Positions 23,012 to 36,649 of a DNA stretch of 64,000 bases are shown in pieces; the stretch's first letter is position 1; each line of letters starts with the position of its first letter. Location: NCBI GenBank assembly GCA_011009095.1, contig VTPC01000426.1, forward strand, positions 1 to 64,000, given 5' to 3'. The DNA is from Ignelater luminosus. Its lineage: Eukaryota > Arthropoda > Insecta > Coleoptera > Elateridae. The notes under the pieces are model-generated. The model saw nothing but the letters and a program-made list of their open reading frames with translations. It was not told where the DNA came from and searched no databases. A program made the translations under genes and the position numbers.

Positions 23012-23044
23012 CGGCGAAAACTTTTCGCCGTTCCTTTTTTTTTT
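23012..23044 (+). other. Perfect 9-bp stem with one-base centre followed by a T-run
   Basis: CGGCGAAAA, C, TTTTCGCCG (23012-23030) is a perfect palindrome. TTCC and at least ten Ts follow. In bacteria this would be read as an intrinsic terminator. In an insect it could terminate a Pol III transcript at the T-run or be chance. It lies just after the GC-richer repeat fragment, so it may be that element's end. Confidence 0.35.
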
Positions 23045-23059
23045 CAAAATGTTAATCAC

Positions 23060-26000
23060 AGTTACTACAGTTATCATTTCAGAAAAAAACGTGTTCTGTA
23101 ATTATTTACTAGAAGACACGTATTTTTGCGAAGAGATAGAAATACAATAGAAGGATTTAAACAAACATATGATAGCATAAAAGTGTATTTTCTTAGAAAA
23201 ACCAGAAATACTCCATGGAGAATAATAAATTTTATCGAATTGGTATCTAACATTGAAAGGAAGTAGCTCAAAGCCGAAGTCATCCTGAAACTACTACCTC
23301 AACGAGTTTTTTTGAATGTTCAGCCAATAAAGATTTTTTTTTTGTAAATTAATAAAATTGACATTTGGTTGGTTAACTATTAACACGTGCGTCCCTGGAG
23401 ATCTATATGTCAGTATGATTTAATTTGGATTTTTACTTCTAGTTATGACATGTTCAACAACGAATTTAATTTAAACTCGAATTAAAATTCGTTTGATGTT
23501 AGTCACGTCATACATTTTAAAATTTGTACAAATTCGTCTTTTTGGGTATAAACCTAATGGAAATGAATTTCAATTAACTAAATTACTAATTCTTTACGTG
23601 CTGAATATTTGGAAACAGTAATTATTTTAACAGAGATTTTTACTCTGCGTTTTAATATTATGAGATGTATAATGCAGGTAGGAATGGATGTAATTAGTCT
23701 AACACTGGAAACTTGGCATCTTTTAATAAAGGCTGTTTTTGTGCCACTTTATCATTTAAACATAAAATCTTAGATATCTATATGAGAAATTGTTCAGTGT
23801 AATATTGTTTGTGATTTTTACAAAATGGCATCTCATCCATCATATTGTGACATTGATTAGATTGACGTTTTCTTGAAAAAACAACTGCGATATTGTTGTA
23901 ATTAGAAGAAAAAAAACTTACAAGGATCTAAAAATACCTAAATGTAATTTAGTTCTGCAGATCTATATTGATTTGAGATTTTATTGTTTTTTGTACTCTC
24001 TGGACCTTTGACTGTTGAATCGATAGTACCTCTATGATGACATCATTGTGATGCTCAAACCAATAATAGCATTGATTATAGTAATAAAAAAGAATTTCAA
24101 ATGCAGGAAGCGGTGCAAGTTATGCGCCTTCAATTATGTACCTTTATAACTACATGTTGCTTTGCTTTTGTTTTTCAGGTTATTACGTATTCAGATATTG
24201 TTACATTAATTAATATTCGACTTCTAATTCAATTTTTCACATTCCAATAATGAACAGAAAAACATCTAAATGTACATTTCGTTCAATAATTATTAAAATT
24301 ACTTTCGAATTATATAGTTTTAGTATCAGTTACTGGTATCAGAAATAATCTACCCTTAATCAATTATTTTTTACGAAAACCATTATTATTTTGTTCACAT
24401 GACGATAATTTAGTTTGTGTTGACATATGTCGTTCTAAATAACGAACTTTTCGAAATAATCACAATATGGGAAAAAATTTTAGATAGTAATCAAGCTTAG
24501 CAACAAATCGCCCATAGATGAAAATTTGAGTAAGTACCAAGATTACTTAATCCGTCTCTCTTTTCATTGCCATACTTAAATTGTCCAAGAATTTTTAACA
24601 AAATATGCGGAAACATTTAAAACATAAAGTAAAAAATTTATTCAACAACTTTTCCGGCTTATCGCAACAGTTTTCAGTTTAAAAGTAGAGTCTGTGTTGA
24701 TAACACGTTCTCATTATATTGTCATTGTAATATAAGCGGAAGGACGGACAAGAAATCCAGACAAGCATCAACCCCCTGCACTTAAAACTTTCCCACTGCA
24801 CAAGATCTAATTATTTTTACATTAAACTAAGTAGAGTTGAGGGGTGAAATTTCATAAAAGCGACCAATTTTTTTTGTTAAGCAAATATAGCCTAAATTGA
24901 ATCCCTTAAAATGTCGCTTTTAATTTTACTCTTGGAAAAGTGAAACTCCCTTCTAAGTAATAAACTCAGATTTAGTAGAAAGTGTATAAACATTATTTTT
25001 AAGAACTTTCATAGAGGAGGAGTAATTTTTCATTAAAAAAAAAGTCGACGAACCCTTTCGCTGCTATTGTTAATACTTATAATCAGCAATCAGCTATGCT
25101 CAATTACGACAGATGACAAATGACTTTAAAAAAATCCGAAAGCAATCGTTTCATAACCCATTCTGGTGAAACGTTAAAAAATAATTAATCATTAATTATT
25201 AGTACGTAATTTTTACTAACACACATACTTGCATGATGTGTACAAATTGATGTAATTTTAATGACCCAAATTTTTATAACGTTAGGGATGTTGAGGTGGA
25301 CGCAAACAAAGTTTAAAATTGTTTTCTAAAATTCGAACGCATCTAAATTCTAGGATATAGTGGATAGGGTGGCATTCATAATTATTACAAAGCCCTCCGT
25401 GGTATAATTTTCTCAATTATGTTCGTAATTGAGGATGAAAATTTCGAGTAACCCTACTAAATATCTTTATAAAAACGGACCACACACATACAGTTAGGCT
25501 TATCTATTTCTAGTAAAATTTTAATACCCTAAACACAGAGGTTCTAAAACAATAGCTTACCACGCTTACGTATTATGAAATTATTTGTGACATTTTTTAT
25601 CCATTTCCATTTTTATTTAATTACAATAATCTCAATTTAGTCAATTCCTTTTTAAAGTAATCTGATTTTGATTTCTTTAATTTAACGATTAAAAATTTTA
25701 AAATATCAAGAATTCCTTCTTTTCTTCAAATAGCCGTGTCGGCATATTCATAGTTTTAGAGTTCGACTGATAAGAAATAAGCAAAGGGTGAAAAAAACAT
25801 TTTGCTGATCTGAAGTTGAATAATGATGTTTTGGACTAGACTCTACATATAATTTGCCTTACTTTACTGATCTCTCTTAATCTTCACCCCATACTGTCTT
25901 AAATACGTTAATTTTCAGCCCAGAGGTTGGCGCTTTAGATTTGATGCTTTTTCTGTGTACTAAAGTTTCTCTTCTTGACATGTTGGCTATTATTCACCAA

Positions 26001-26740
26001 TAGTAGGGTAAGTCTCATCATTCTCGATTTTATTCTCTCCCAAAGCGTTTCGGAAACACGTTATAATTTGCATTCTTTTTATGATGCCTTAGAGAATCTT
26101 AAATTTAAATCTAAGAAGAGTTATAGAGCTATGTTTCATACTATTATCGTATTACAAACCTAGAAACATCAAAACTTGGACAATACCAGTATATTTACTG
26201 ACTTACTGATCTGCTGCATAAAATGAAACGTGAATAAGTTTTTCATTTATATATAAATCTTTAAAATAATATTTACATTTAATTATCGAGGACTTTCAAA
26301 CTTGATCATCCCGAAAATCTCGGCCTATTCAGACACTCGTTCCATTTCCAGGGGATTGGTTATGAATCGATTCGTCTTTCTGAATTATTGTCCAACATTG
26401 AAACTTTATACAAAAGAAAGATGCCGTTATATATTAAACATCGGAGAAGAAGAAATTTATCTGCTTGTAGTTGGCAACATGTGGTTCAACTTTAGATCAC
26501 AAACTTATCGTACGTGTTCTTGAAACGGCGTCGACTGTTCTAAGAAAGTTTTAACTGAAAACGAAAGTTCCCAATTTTTTAGGTAACGGTCTGCCTTGAA
26601 GTTGACTCAATCATAAATAAAAAGTAAAATATGACATAATTTAATAAGGGTACTTAATGTCGAAACAAAACAAGTTTATTATGCATTAATATCAAATCGC
26701 ATAGCCAATTTTAAAATTATGGAAGCAATCTCCATAGTTT
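23060..26740. other. AT-rich non-coding stretch
   Basis: There is no supportable gene in 3.7 kb. A long pyrimidine tract ends in CAG at 24176-24178, a good acceptor by itself, but all frames close soon after it. Short frames at 25975-26163 and 26302-26523 have no recognisable domain. Confidence 0.45.
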
Positions 26741-26756
26741 GAACCCTTCGGGTTTT

Positions 26757-26995
26757 AGTATTAATAGCCTAAGCGTATGTGGGTGTGTGTGAGTGTGTGT
26801 ATGTGTGGCCGGTCATAAAGGGTAGGGGCGGTAAATATTGCGAAGCCCTGAGGGCTAATCAACTTGTTCGTACCACTAGACCGAACGGGAACCGTTCATA
26901 TAACCACTCTTATCCTCGCTTGTGGCGTTCGCACCCCCGGAAATAGTCCGTATTTAGGAAGCTTTTGGATTTGTACTATTTTCTAAAATAGGGCG
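26757..26995 (-). repeat. Possible Pol III-type SINE fragment
   Basis: On the minus strand from about 26895, TTCGGTCTAGTGGTACGA resembles a tRNA D-arm with box A. It is followed by a short hairpin (AGCCC, TCA, GGGCT) and GGGCTTCGCAAT in the approximate position of box B. The box B match is poor. The region is more GC-rich than its surroundings and ends at a (GT)n microsatellite, as many SINE tails do. The assignment is tentative. Confidence 0.25.
26775..26808. repeat. (GT)n microsatellite, interrupted
   Basis: This is an interrupted GT/TG run of about 34 bases (GTATGTGGGTGTGTGTGAGT and so on). Confidence 0.85.
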
Positions 26996-26999
26996 TATT

Positions 27000-28860
27000 T
27001 AAGATCTAGCAAAGTGGGATTTAACTTCGTTACAGTAAAGGGTTAAGCTTCTTTGCAGGTACTAATTATTAGTTTTACTGGAAATGTCCGTGAAGCTTGG
27101 CACAGTTTTATGCTTATTAAGGCGTGTGTGCTTGTTAAGGGATTAGTGGGCTTAAATTTAAAAGTTTATCCAGGGTCTCCAAAAAGTTTTTAGTTTAAAA
27201 GGCTATTAGTGCTAATAGCAATAAATAATTAGGGTTGGAAAGCTTTTATAATTTGCATATACAGCGTAATCCTAGATTTGATGTTAACGTAAGAAAAAGA
27301 TTGCAACCGCTAATATTAATGTTTTTAGTTTACTATCTTATGGAGGCACATGTTTAGAATTATTGGAATTTATTAAATATTTCTACAAGCTACAAAAACT
27401 GTCTAAAGTCCTATTTTCCTTCGCTCCATTAGTAATATAAATTTCAAGGTCGCATAATCTATAATGAGACTGAAAAGAACAGACTGGAGTGCCTACTGAA
27501 GTCAGCATGCTCCAAGAGAAGCAATATGCATCACGGTTGTCATGAAAAGGTAGCAGCCTAGCAAATGCAATTGGTGATTAACGTTATTGGGATGCATTCT
27601 AGAAGTATTGATAAATTGAGATTCTAGCGCGTCTGAAATTAAAAATTATTGAATTCTTCCAATAAATAAGTTGTATGAATAAACGTTAATTGAAATTGAG
27701 CAACCAATCTTGTTTTGGGTGGCACGTACTTATTGGCAACCACGTTTTGTTTATCATCTACCTTTACGCCATAATTTTGCTGCAAATAAGAAGAGTAACA
27801 GGTAATAATAATTTTTTACGCTACCCTAACTAACATTTAAAGAAGTAATTTCAGTAGCGACTGGTGATTTGTTAAATCTGGAATTCTGAGCAATGTAGGT
27901 TTATCTTTGATTTCAAAAAGACTTGTAAATTTGTTTATTTGCATCTAGAACTCGCATAAAAAAATCTAACAGTTCTGACAAGTATTACCGATCTAGAGTT
28001 CTTGCAGACTGCGCGTTCTTTTCTTTATCTAGATATAGACAGATAAACGAAAACAAAAATATAAACCGAGTACTTGTGCGTTCTGTGAAAAGGTTTTTGA
28101 CTTCCATACACATCACATAATAGATAATGCCGTAAAGAACAGAAAAAGCTTCAGTTACTTTAAACTTTCTCATTTTGTTGGGTCAGAGTATTTGACTAGT
28201 TTCGCTGAGTTGCTTGACAGAACTGAGCAGTTCTACCTTTGCCAGAAAGATAGAAGCCTTTAAAATTTTTTGCCTTATCATGCGATTATGCTCATAAAGT
28301 TTTGTGTCCCAAAAGATACTGGCGACGAAGGGGAAATGTAAGAAGCAATTTGATTCAATTTGATTCTTTTAGGCGGCACCATAACAGTAACATTAAAATA
28401 GAGATGCTATGCATCAAGGTAGTATACGTGTACTACTTAATTTCCTTGCGCTTGTATCAAACTAAAGTCTATAGTCTTGATCTCGAGCTTTTGCTGCTTG
28501 AGTCTTTCAAATGCTCATTTTCCCGAATTCTTCTATTTTCAAAAACAACTTCAGACTTTCTCATCTGTATCTTGGTGGAACATCTTCTGGACGCTCTAGT
28601 TTGAAACGGCTGGATAGTACAGTAATTGCTTTAAGGACATGTACAGATAACTGAGATTACATGTTTAGAATGGTTTACACCAAACTGTCCATATTAGGAA
28701 GACGAACCAAACTAAATGAACTGTGTTGTTTATTGTCTATCTGCTGCCCTCCTCAAATGGATCTTGTGTTGAATGTTTCATCTCAAGTTTTTCTACCGTG
28801 AAGTGTAAGGCTATTGAGAAGATGAGCTGAGCTCTTTTGTGTTTCTCTTTCAATTTTTTG
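27000..28860. other. AT-rich non-coding stretch
   Basis: I see no gene. A palindrome GTAGTATACGTGTACTACT lies at about 28419-28438, a variant of the ones near 660 and 15760. The frame at 28302-28604 has no known domain. Confidence 0.45.
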
Positions 28861-28869
28861 TCACTGTTT

Positions 28870-29830
28870 TGAGCTGGATGTTATTCGATCCCATTCTATG
28901 CCTTTATATATTATTGCGTTTTTTAATCATTTTTCCTTCCCTCTTCCTCTTCTGTGTTTTCCCTGCTGACTTCAAAAGATTTTCTTGGTAATCTTTGTTT
29001 CGACATTCCTTGTATATATTTGTCTTATAACTTCTTCTATTGGTCTTCTTGCTGTCTATGCTTGGATTCTGCCTCTCCTTTCTACATTCAATTTTCTAGA
29101 AGTCTGATTTCTGACGTATTTAGGCGTCCATGGCATAGTCCCATATATTAGTTCTTTTTACTGCTTCCGTTCTAGCTCTTTTCCTAGAAATGGTGTTCAA
29201 TAACCTCTCAACCTTTTCCATTTTTTCACTTGACTCCTTACGCAATTTTCAAGATTTCTCCTATCGCTGTCTCGAGACAGTATATTTAAAATAGCCAGCT
29301 TGTTCTATTTCTTTTTCCCTTAAGGTGTTTCCCCTTCTTTGTGTTTATTGATTTTCTTTATTTTCTGGTTTATGACATTCAAGTTTTTTGTTTTCTCTAT
29401 GAGTAGCAGCTCTATTCGGTTCGCTTCATCTTCTAACTTCCTAGTTTGCATTTTTGTTCTATTCTGTTTTAGTACTTCATTCAGTAATATAAAAAACAAT
29501 AAGGAGCTCAGTACATATCTTTGCTTCAACAACATTTTTGTTTTGAATTCCCTTGATTCTTCGTTTTGTAATCCTGTTGTGCCGTCGAATCTTCAATACT
29601 TTTTCTCTCTCTTTTCTCTCATTTATTATCGTTTAGCTGCCTTGTCGCAAGATCGCACACAATCCTGTGCGTTTTATTCTAGATGCATATGCATGTGCCT
29701 CTTCCATAATCTTTTCCAGATTTTCTTTTTATTCTTTTTTCTCTATAATCATCATGAAGCTAATCTACGGACAATCGCTTTTGTCTGCCCGTTTGGCACT
29801 CATAGAAATAATGAAGAACTGTAATTAATG
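28870..29830 (-). other. Strongly strand-asymmetric region, possible decayed LINE coding on the minus strand
   Basis: The plus strand is extremely T- and pyrimidine-rich, so the minus strand reads as Lys/Glu/Arg-rich peptides. An example is a 71-codon frame (29535-29320) with a coiled-coil look (TRKLEDEANRIELLLIEKTK). Further minus-strand pieces such as RKRARTEAVKRT also look like coiled-coil or basic LINE ORF1 or ORF2-tail sequence. No catalytic motif was found. The 161-codon plus frame (29339-29824) is Phe/Ser-rich, as expected from a pyrimidine-rich shadow. The assignment is weak. Confidence 0.25.
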
Positions 29831-32800
29831 TTTCAGTTTCAAAGCTTTTTGTCCGTACTTTTCTCTTTCAAAGTTTTTTTGTTCAGGTTTTCGTTTGTGC
29901 TTTTCTTAAGGACTCGTCGTTTTGCTCAATACAGTAAGATATATGGCGTCTCACTCTAGTTCTACTAGAATCACTTGTATTTGAGACCTTGAGGCTATGA
30001 GGTGACTTCAAGGTTTATACTGGAATTACCACAGTGCTATTAGTAGAAGTTGTTGAGAGCCAATTCCTTCAATGCTCAAGTTTGAGTTGGTTTTAGAATA
30101 CTAGATGGTAACTGATATGGTGTGAGAGAGAGGGGGGGGAAACAACTATTCATCAACAATATTTCTCACTGCTATTTTTGTGCTTACATGTAAAAGTTTA
30201 AATCAAATCAATACAAGCTTGCCTTACCAAGAGCTCTATCAACACGATTGCTTTTAAAATCTAGTAGACCTAGAATTGACCATTCATTAGTTTGCATCTA
30301 CAGGCTTGTTATTGGTGCAAGAAATGATTAACTATATCAAAATTTACTTTTTTTCGGATTCATGTCTTACCATTTATCTGTTAAAGTCGGCGAAGACAAA
30401 TCTAAATCCAGTCAGTTCCTCTGAGCGACGTTTTCGTAGCTGAAGCAATGAAGATAAGTCAATCTTTCTACAACAGTAACACAATATGTGATTTCTTTTA
30501 ATTCAATACTTGATGAAATAAAATTGTGATGTGGGTAGAAAATTGAGTAGATGGAGTATTTACTCATTGTTAGCTCATTTTTACTAGAGGTAAGTCGTTG
30601 AATAGTGGACTGTAACGACCCTCTTATAGTTGTAGACACATCTAAGTAATGTTCAAGATGCTTTGGATATGGTATTGAGCGCTATTTGTGAAAAACTCGC
30701 AATCCAACATGGATTACGATTGTGATTCAGATAGATCGAAGACAAACTTTAATAACGAAATGAAACAATGAGACCATTAAAAGAAAAAGAGGAAATTACT
30801 GCAAGACAACTTTAAAGTTAAAGCTAAATAATTGTACAAAATAGGAAAGGTGATCACAGGGTTTTTCGCATTCGATTTGTCTTACATAACCTAATTTATT
30901 TATAAATTAAAAGGTTTTTGTTTGAGGGTTCTGATACTTGAATCCAAAAGCAGTTTTATTTTTGAAATGTTTTGGACAGTTTTGAACTATTCGTGAAATA
31001 TGCCCCATATGTTAGGACAAGAGCAAAATAAAAACCAGATATGATTGCAGATCGTATTTAGTACTAGTTTGAAACTAGATTATGGAAATTCATATCTGAA
31101 AATGTTTTATTATTTCATTCTACATAGATATAATTATTTAATTGATTTAACATAAATTTTGAATGTTTTCGTCTCAAATCTCTAATGAATTAATTCTCAG
31201 AAAAACAATTATCTCGAACAAAATAGAACGGAAATGGGAAAAATTCTTATATAATAGTTAAGCCCCAGAAATTAATAGCCCTCTCTTTAGTGCAGGACCC
31301 AGGGGAATTACCTAATTCTGGCGGGAAATAAAGATTTTCACAGGCAGGATGCATGCAGTAATTATTAGCAGAGTATCCTCTAAAACGTTATCTCAGAAAA
31401 CCGTATTTTCTCCGAATTTATTGCTTTGTAGCTGATAATACTCCATTGCATTAAAACACCTGAATGATTACAATATACACAGAGCGTTTCGAAATAAAAG
31501 TTACAAATGAGATTTTTTTTGGTTTAAATTTAAACTTGATAATACTGTTAAATAATATTTGGCGTTTATTTAAGAGCTGGTTGTTTGTCTGGTTTAGAGT
31601 TTCTCTTATGATGAAATTTTTTTAAGAGAGAGCTTCATCTCCTACGTACTTGAAATCCAATTCTTTTAAAAGCTGTTGCGAATTTATATTTTAAAGTACA
31701 TAGTATAGTATACCTGTAACATTTTCCTTTGAAATACCTTTATATCAATAGTGCCTGATTTAAGACCTACTTGTAAAATGCAGAACTCTTTGAAATCGTA
31801 TTGGTATTGATATTGGCAAAATTCTGTTTTTACTTTACACGAAATGAAACCTTTTTGTGATTCATCTCTACGAGAAAAGTATGTATCAAAGAAACAGAAT
31901 ATACATAAACAGTTTTCACAGCACAAGGTCAAAATGTACGGAATTTATCGTTAAAGTGCATTTTGAAATCAATTTCCTGTTTCAGATTTTTAAACATCTG
32001 AAATTTCCAAGCAATTTATTGTAAAAGTGTCGAAATGGAGGAAGTTCCGAAATTTCCACTTTTTCCCATATTAAATAAATTCCGATGGAGACATTTTAAA
32101 CTCTCACGCCCTTTTTTACAATAAATGCAAAACATCGATAGCAAAAAAAAAGTTAATTAGAGAGTATCGGTAGCTGCAATTCGCCCGAGGGCGATTCTTT
32201 CATCCTACTAAAAATATGTTGTGACCTCGTTGAAACTAATTGGAAAACCCCCTCCGACCTAACAAAATTTCCATTTCACACTCTTGTAAACGAATTTTCA
32301 CGCCGGATGCTGTAAAATATGAATAATACGTCACAGCTAACACCTTATCTTTCCTGAAGAGCAGACCGCAAATGGGTTTCTCATGAATATGCATGTATTT
32401 TAAGCTTAAATCAAAATATGTGTGCCTGGCGTTGCAATTGCATAACTTAAGTTTTAGGTGTGGCTGTGGGGTTTAGGGGTAAGGAGGTTTTGTGCATGTT
32501 GCTACATTGCAATGTAGTGTGTGTACGCGCACCGTGGATAAGTCCCAACGTGGCTTTTCTGCTAAAAGTGTGGTGCTGCATACAAATTATTTTGACCATT
32601 TTGGGTTAAAAGGATTACTCTCAACTTTCTTGATTAGGAGAGGAAAGTTTTTAATGCTGATATAAAATTCTGAATTTGTTCTGAAATGTGGTGAAAGTCT
32701 CTGCTTAAATTGTAGTTTATTGTTCATTTGTTGCATTGTGAAGCGACTTGTATTTATCATTTTATATGGGAACCAGCTTTAAAAGTAATTAATTGTTAAT

Positions 32801-33655
32801 TTTACTTTCTATTTTCTAACTTGTAATGATGATTTAAAAAAGGTGTCGATGCTTATTTCTAAAATTATGTCTCGTTCGATGCCTGCTTTATTACTAATCT
32901 TAAATATTGTTAGTATTAATTAGAGCAAAGCTATTAGATCTGCTTGAGGGAAGGTATCAGATAATTCCACCGTTATAGTTAGTTTGCTAATAAAGGGCCC
33001 TTTCTGCCGAGATTATCCAAATTAACACAAAGGAATTGAATAGGCCTAACTAGCGTTAAAAGCCAATAAGATGGCGGAGTGAGGACAGATGATGTATTTT
33101 GAGATAGTAGAAAATATGAATTTCGCAATAAAGGGAACTTTGTAAGAAATTGAATGTGAAATTAGATATCTGCAGCTGTTGTCCAATTATTATTATTATC
33201 ATTGAAACTAGAGAAAAACCTTTGAAGAATACATGCCAAATCAAAATTCTGAACATATGTCGAGATTACAACGTGATTGAAGATAAACCTAGAGTACTTT
33301 AGGATTACAAACTATATTAGTACTTCTTAATCTGTCGACTTAAATACAGAGTGATTTGCCGGTTTTTGCTCAATAGTAAAGCCTCTCTGGTATTAGCCCA
33401 CTTCTGCTTACAATACAAACATAACCAATAGTTTCAAAGTTATAGTAAAATATTACAACAGTAATTTAACCCCATGTGCATCACCCATTCCAAAAGTAGC
33501 ATTACTGTCTACAAAATAAAACCAGAAACAGAGACTCGAGAAGTACATCGAGTCACATGGTGTCATCCTTGATTACGACTAATTAAAATTTAATGGTCAC
33601 ACTTGCATATAAAACAATGCCTAGTTATAGTTAACTTTATTTTGTTACTTTAGCA
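29831..33655. other. AT-rich non-coding stretch
   Basis: No gene is seen. A small GC-rich palindrome (ATTCGCCC and GGGCGAT around GA) lies at 32179-32195. It sits inside a moderately complex segment (32030-32600) that looks less simple than its surroundings and could be regulatory, but no specific site was identified. Confidence 0.4.
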
Positions 33656-34180
33656 AACAAGTAATAGGACTGCCTCAAGGCGCATCCGACCCGCGTTTGT
33701 ATTGACTTTTCTTAGAAGATTAATGGAGGGCAAAGCATTGAATGGCACAGCCCGATGCTTGTTTGTATTTGGATCTCTCAAATGCTTAATGGAGGACGCA
33801 GCCCATGGGTTTTCTTTAGTATCATTCATACATAGAATTTCCGAGAGTCTATGTCTAAAACAACACTCAAACGTTGTGCTCTCTACCAAACTCTTTTACC
33901 ACCCATCGAAGTAACTATTGTTTCAGAATGGGTCGAGCTACATCCTCCATTAATCATTTTAAAGGAGCTAACGCATATTGGGCTGTGCCATTCAACTTAT
34001 CATCTCAGATGGCCCATGTCAGGTTTTGCCCTTCGTTGACCTAAATACGCTGGCCACGTCCTCTCCCAGGCCACTTGCTTTTTGCCTTCCATTAAGCTCG
34101 TTCAGAAAGCTATGGCTGCGTCCTCTCATAGTTGTCTCATAAGTTCTGAAGGTGACTCTGCACTGAGTCCCTGCTAATTA
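33656..34180. repeat. Family B repeat copy with internal inversion
   Basis: The phrase GGGCTGTGCCATTCAA occurs on the plus strand near 33979-33994 and on the minus strand near 33740-33755. Associated phrases (CTTCCATTAAGCTCG, CCTCCATTAATCTTC) resemble TTCCATTAACTTTCTTAAG at 41241. The stretch is GC-richer than its neighbours. The 66-79-codon frames on both strands do not match known proteins. Confidence 0.45.
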
Positions 34181-34859
34181 ATATTTTAGCCCTTACAGAA
34201 ATAATAAAACAATTTAGCCCAAATATAAAAAATTATTAATTTTGTCTATGTTGAGTACCAGTCACTGACGTCACGTTGCTACTCGAAGATTTAGTGACAA
34301 ACCAAGTAGCCATAAAGAAAAATATTTTTGGTCTTTGCAAAAAAATAATATAAATAAACTAAATTATTTTTTTCTTGGTGATTAGGACTTATTTCGATCC
34401 ATCAAATATCTGAAACCAACTCATAGTTCTTACAACAATAACAAAAACCTCCGAACATAAAGGTCGTTTATTTACAAAGTAAGAATTGAGTCAAAACAAA
34501 CAAAAACACAAAAATGTGGAGATGGCATGATATAAACACAGATGTGCACTGTTTTAACAAATTTCCAATAATTAATTCAAATAGAAATCATATTGGTCAA
34601 ACTGTCTAATAATTTAGTGATTGCAAAATATTTAACTGACTTTTCATGATTATCAATTGATACTAAATCAAAAAATGACTGAAAAAATCGTTTAAACAAA
34701 GCTCTCTACATTATTGGAATGCACAGTTTACTGAAATATTATGTAAAAAAAATCAATTTGAACTACTTTGTAGCAGTTTTAAGCTTTCAGATTTTTTTGG
34801 TTGGCTTAAGGTGACGACTCAAGATCCTTTTCAAATAAAAGTAAAATAATAGGCAATGA
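34181..34859. other. AT-rich non-coding stretch
   Basis: I see nothing I can support here. It leads into the family C repeat, and my comparison did not extend the homology into it. Confidence 0.4.
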
Positions 34860-35965
34860 TAATAATTATTTTAATAATAGGAAATGATAACCCTTGAAGG
34901 CCTTCATAACAATATTACTGTCTTAAAAAAATTAAATAACGATAAATTAAATATTTTTAGAAACTGTATCAGATTATGGTAAATATATATATAAAAAAAA
35001 TATTAGTTAACTGTATTGATTAAAGTCGAATAAAGTTTCTAATCTTATTAATATAGAGGCTTATCCAGAGAAACAAAATGTAAAAAAGACAATGATTATT
35101 ACTAATAAAAACTTGCTTTATAACGAAGATCAAGGTCAGACTGTAACCTTGCTATAAGATAAAAGAACTGAATTCTATTAATATTCAGGAAAATTTTTGA
35201 TTTGATAGTATACAAACTTAAAAGATAAAATTCTAGCTTAGGTCATAAATAAACAAGTATTCATCCAAGTACATTTTAATTAAATAAATACCTCCCTTTG
35301 TCTTGTCATATATTCTGTGTACGAAATGTTGACTACTTTAATTCTAAATTTTGCCAGTCAGGGTGATTATCCAGCAAATGTAAAAGGATGTTCCATAATC
35401 TCTTGTGTCATAACCGATTGATTTGGTTTATGAAGCCCTTTGAAACTTTGTAGATCAAAATGGCGACAGCTACGCCCTTGCAGTGGTCTTAACAACGGAA
35501 TTTAATCCAGAAGGTAATGAATAAATAAAAGGCAGGAAAACGATAGTTTGCGATACGATAAAAGGGAAAAAGAAGACAATCCTATAGAAATAATCGAGGA
35601 TTAGACAAAATAAAAGGAATGCAAAGGCTGATTTACCTGAAGTTCCAATTGACGCGGCACAAAGAACGTCTAACTTACAGCGAGAACTTGATTAGAAAGA
35701 AAGGGTTAAATGATGCAGCACTCGAAGGGCTTGCAAAGTAACGCATGCGCCGTCATTCCCATATAATACAAATTTTAATCACTAGATATCACTAGGAGGA
35801 CTGAATGGAAATATAATTATTTACTTAAAAAGGGAACAGCTAATTTCGAAACATATTACATATAAAAAAGGAATTTTTAGATAATACAAAAAAAATAATA
35901 AAAATAAGGAATTAATCAATAAAAATCCCACGTGAAGAAATTATTGAAAACTAAACAAAAACAAG
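34860..35965 (-). repeat. Dispersed repeat family C, copy 1 (opposite to copy 2)
   Basis: Read on the minus strand, this segment matches 49915-50990 collinearly at about 70-75% identity by eye. Shared landmarks include AAGGCCTTCATAACAATATT, ACACAGAATATATGACAAGA, the CAAGCCCTTCG segment, GGCGCATGCGTTAC/GGCGCATACGTTAC, TCCTCCTAG followed by ATATCTAGTGAT, and AGATAAT with a run of As. No long open frame survives in either copy. Homology stops sharply at about 35965 and 49915. The family is unknown to me. It could be an LTR or the non-coding end of a larger element. Confidence 0.8.
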
Positions 35966-36649
35966 GTTCTTCGAATTCGAGATTATACAAAACGTTTCGA
36001 AATAAATCTGTTACCACGTAGCAACTTAATTAACAAGTGCAGTTGCGTAAAGTATTATCCTTTAATTTAATATCTTGAAGTAAACTTATCGTTAACAGCA
36101 GGATAATCCTGTCAAACCTAATCTATCACTGAAATTGATCTGATTTTTAATGGATTTTAAGGAAGATGACAAATGATTGAATCAAACTCAAAAAGCGATA
36201 AAGTTATTATTTAAACAGTTTTATATACAAATTCTGATCGTTAAGATCGGCCATAGGATCATCTAATTAACATGACGGTATCAGACAAATTTTCGAACAT
36301 AAACAGTAGAGCATCACCGACTAATAGCGAATGACCATAATTAAAATTCGTTGTCAAATAGGAAGTAGCACAGCGGTGTCAGGAAAAATTCCAATAGTAC
36401 CTATTACCCAGAATTTTATAAAAATAGTTAAGACCGCCTTTGTTTGGTTAGATAATGACAGTGATATAATTATGTAAGAGCAACGAAGACAAAGCACATC
36501 TTTCATAATTTTTGTTATTAGGCATTTTGACAGTGGCAGTAATTATTTTAAAAACTGTCTTAACAAAGATCGGAGTTCGTATGTAATAAAATGGATAAGA
36601 GTCGAGCAAAGTTAGAATTTTTTCAATTTTAAATATTTTAAACTATTTT

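Noticed and set aside
24150-24185. Strong acceptor-like tract ending in CAG at 24178
   Set aside because: All frames close soon after it and no donor follows at exon-like distance.
29339-29824. 161-codon plus-strand open frame
   Set aside because: The Phe/Ser/Leu content follows from a pyrimidine-rich strand. It looks like the shadow of a purine-rich minus strand.
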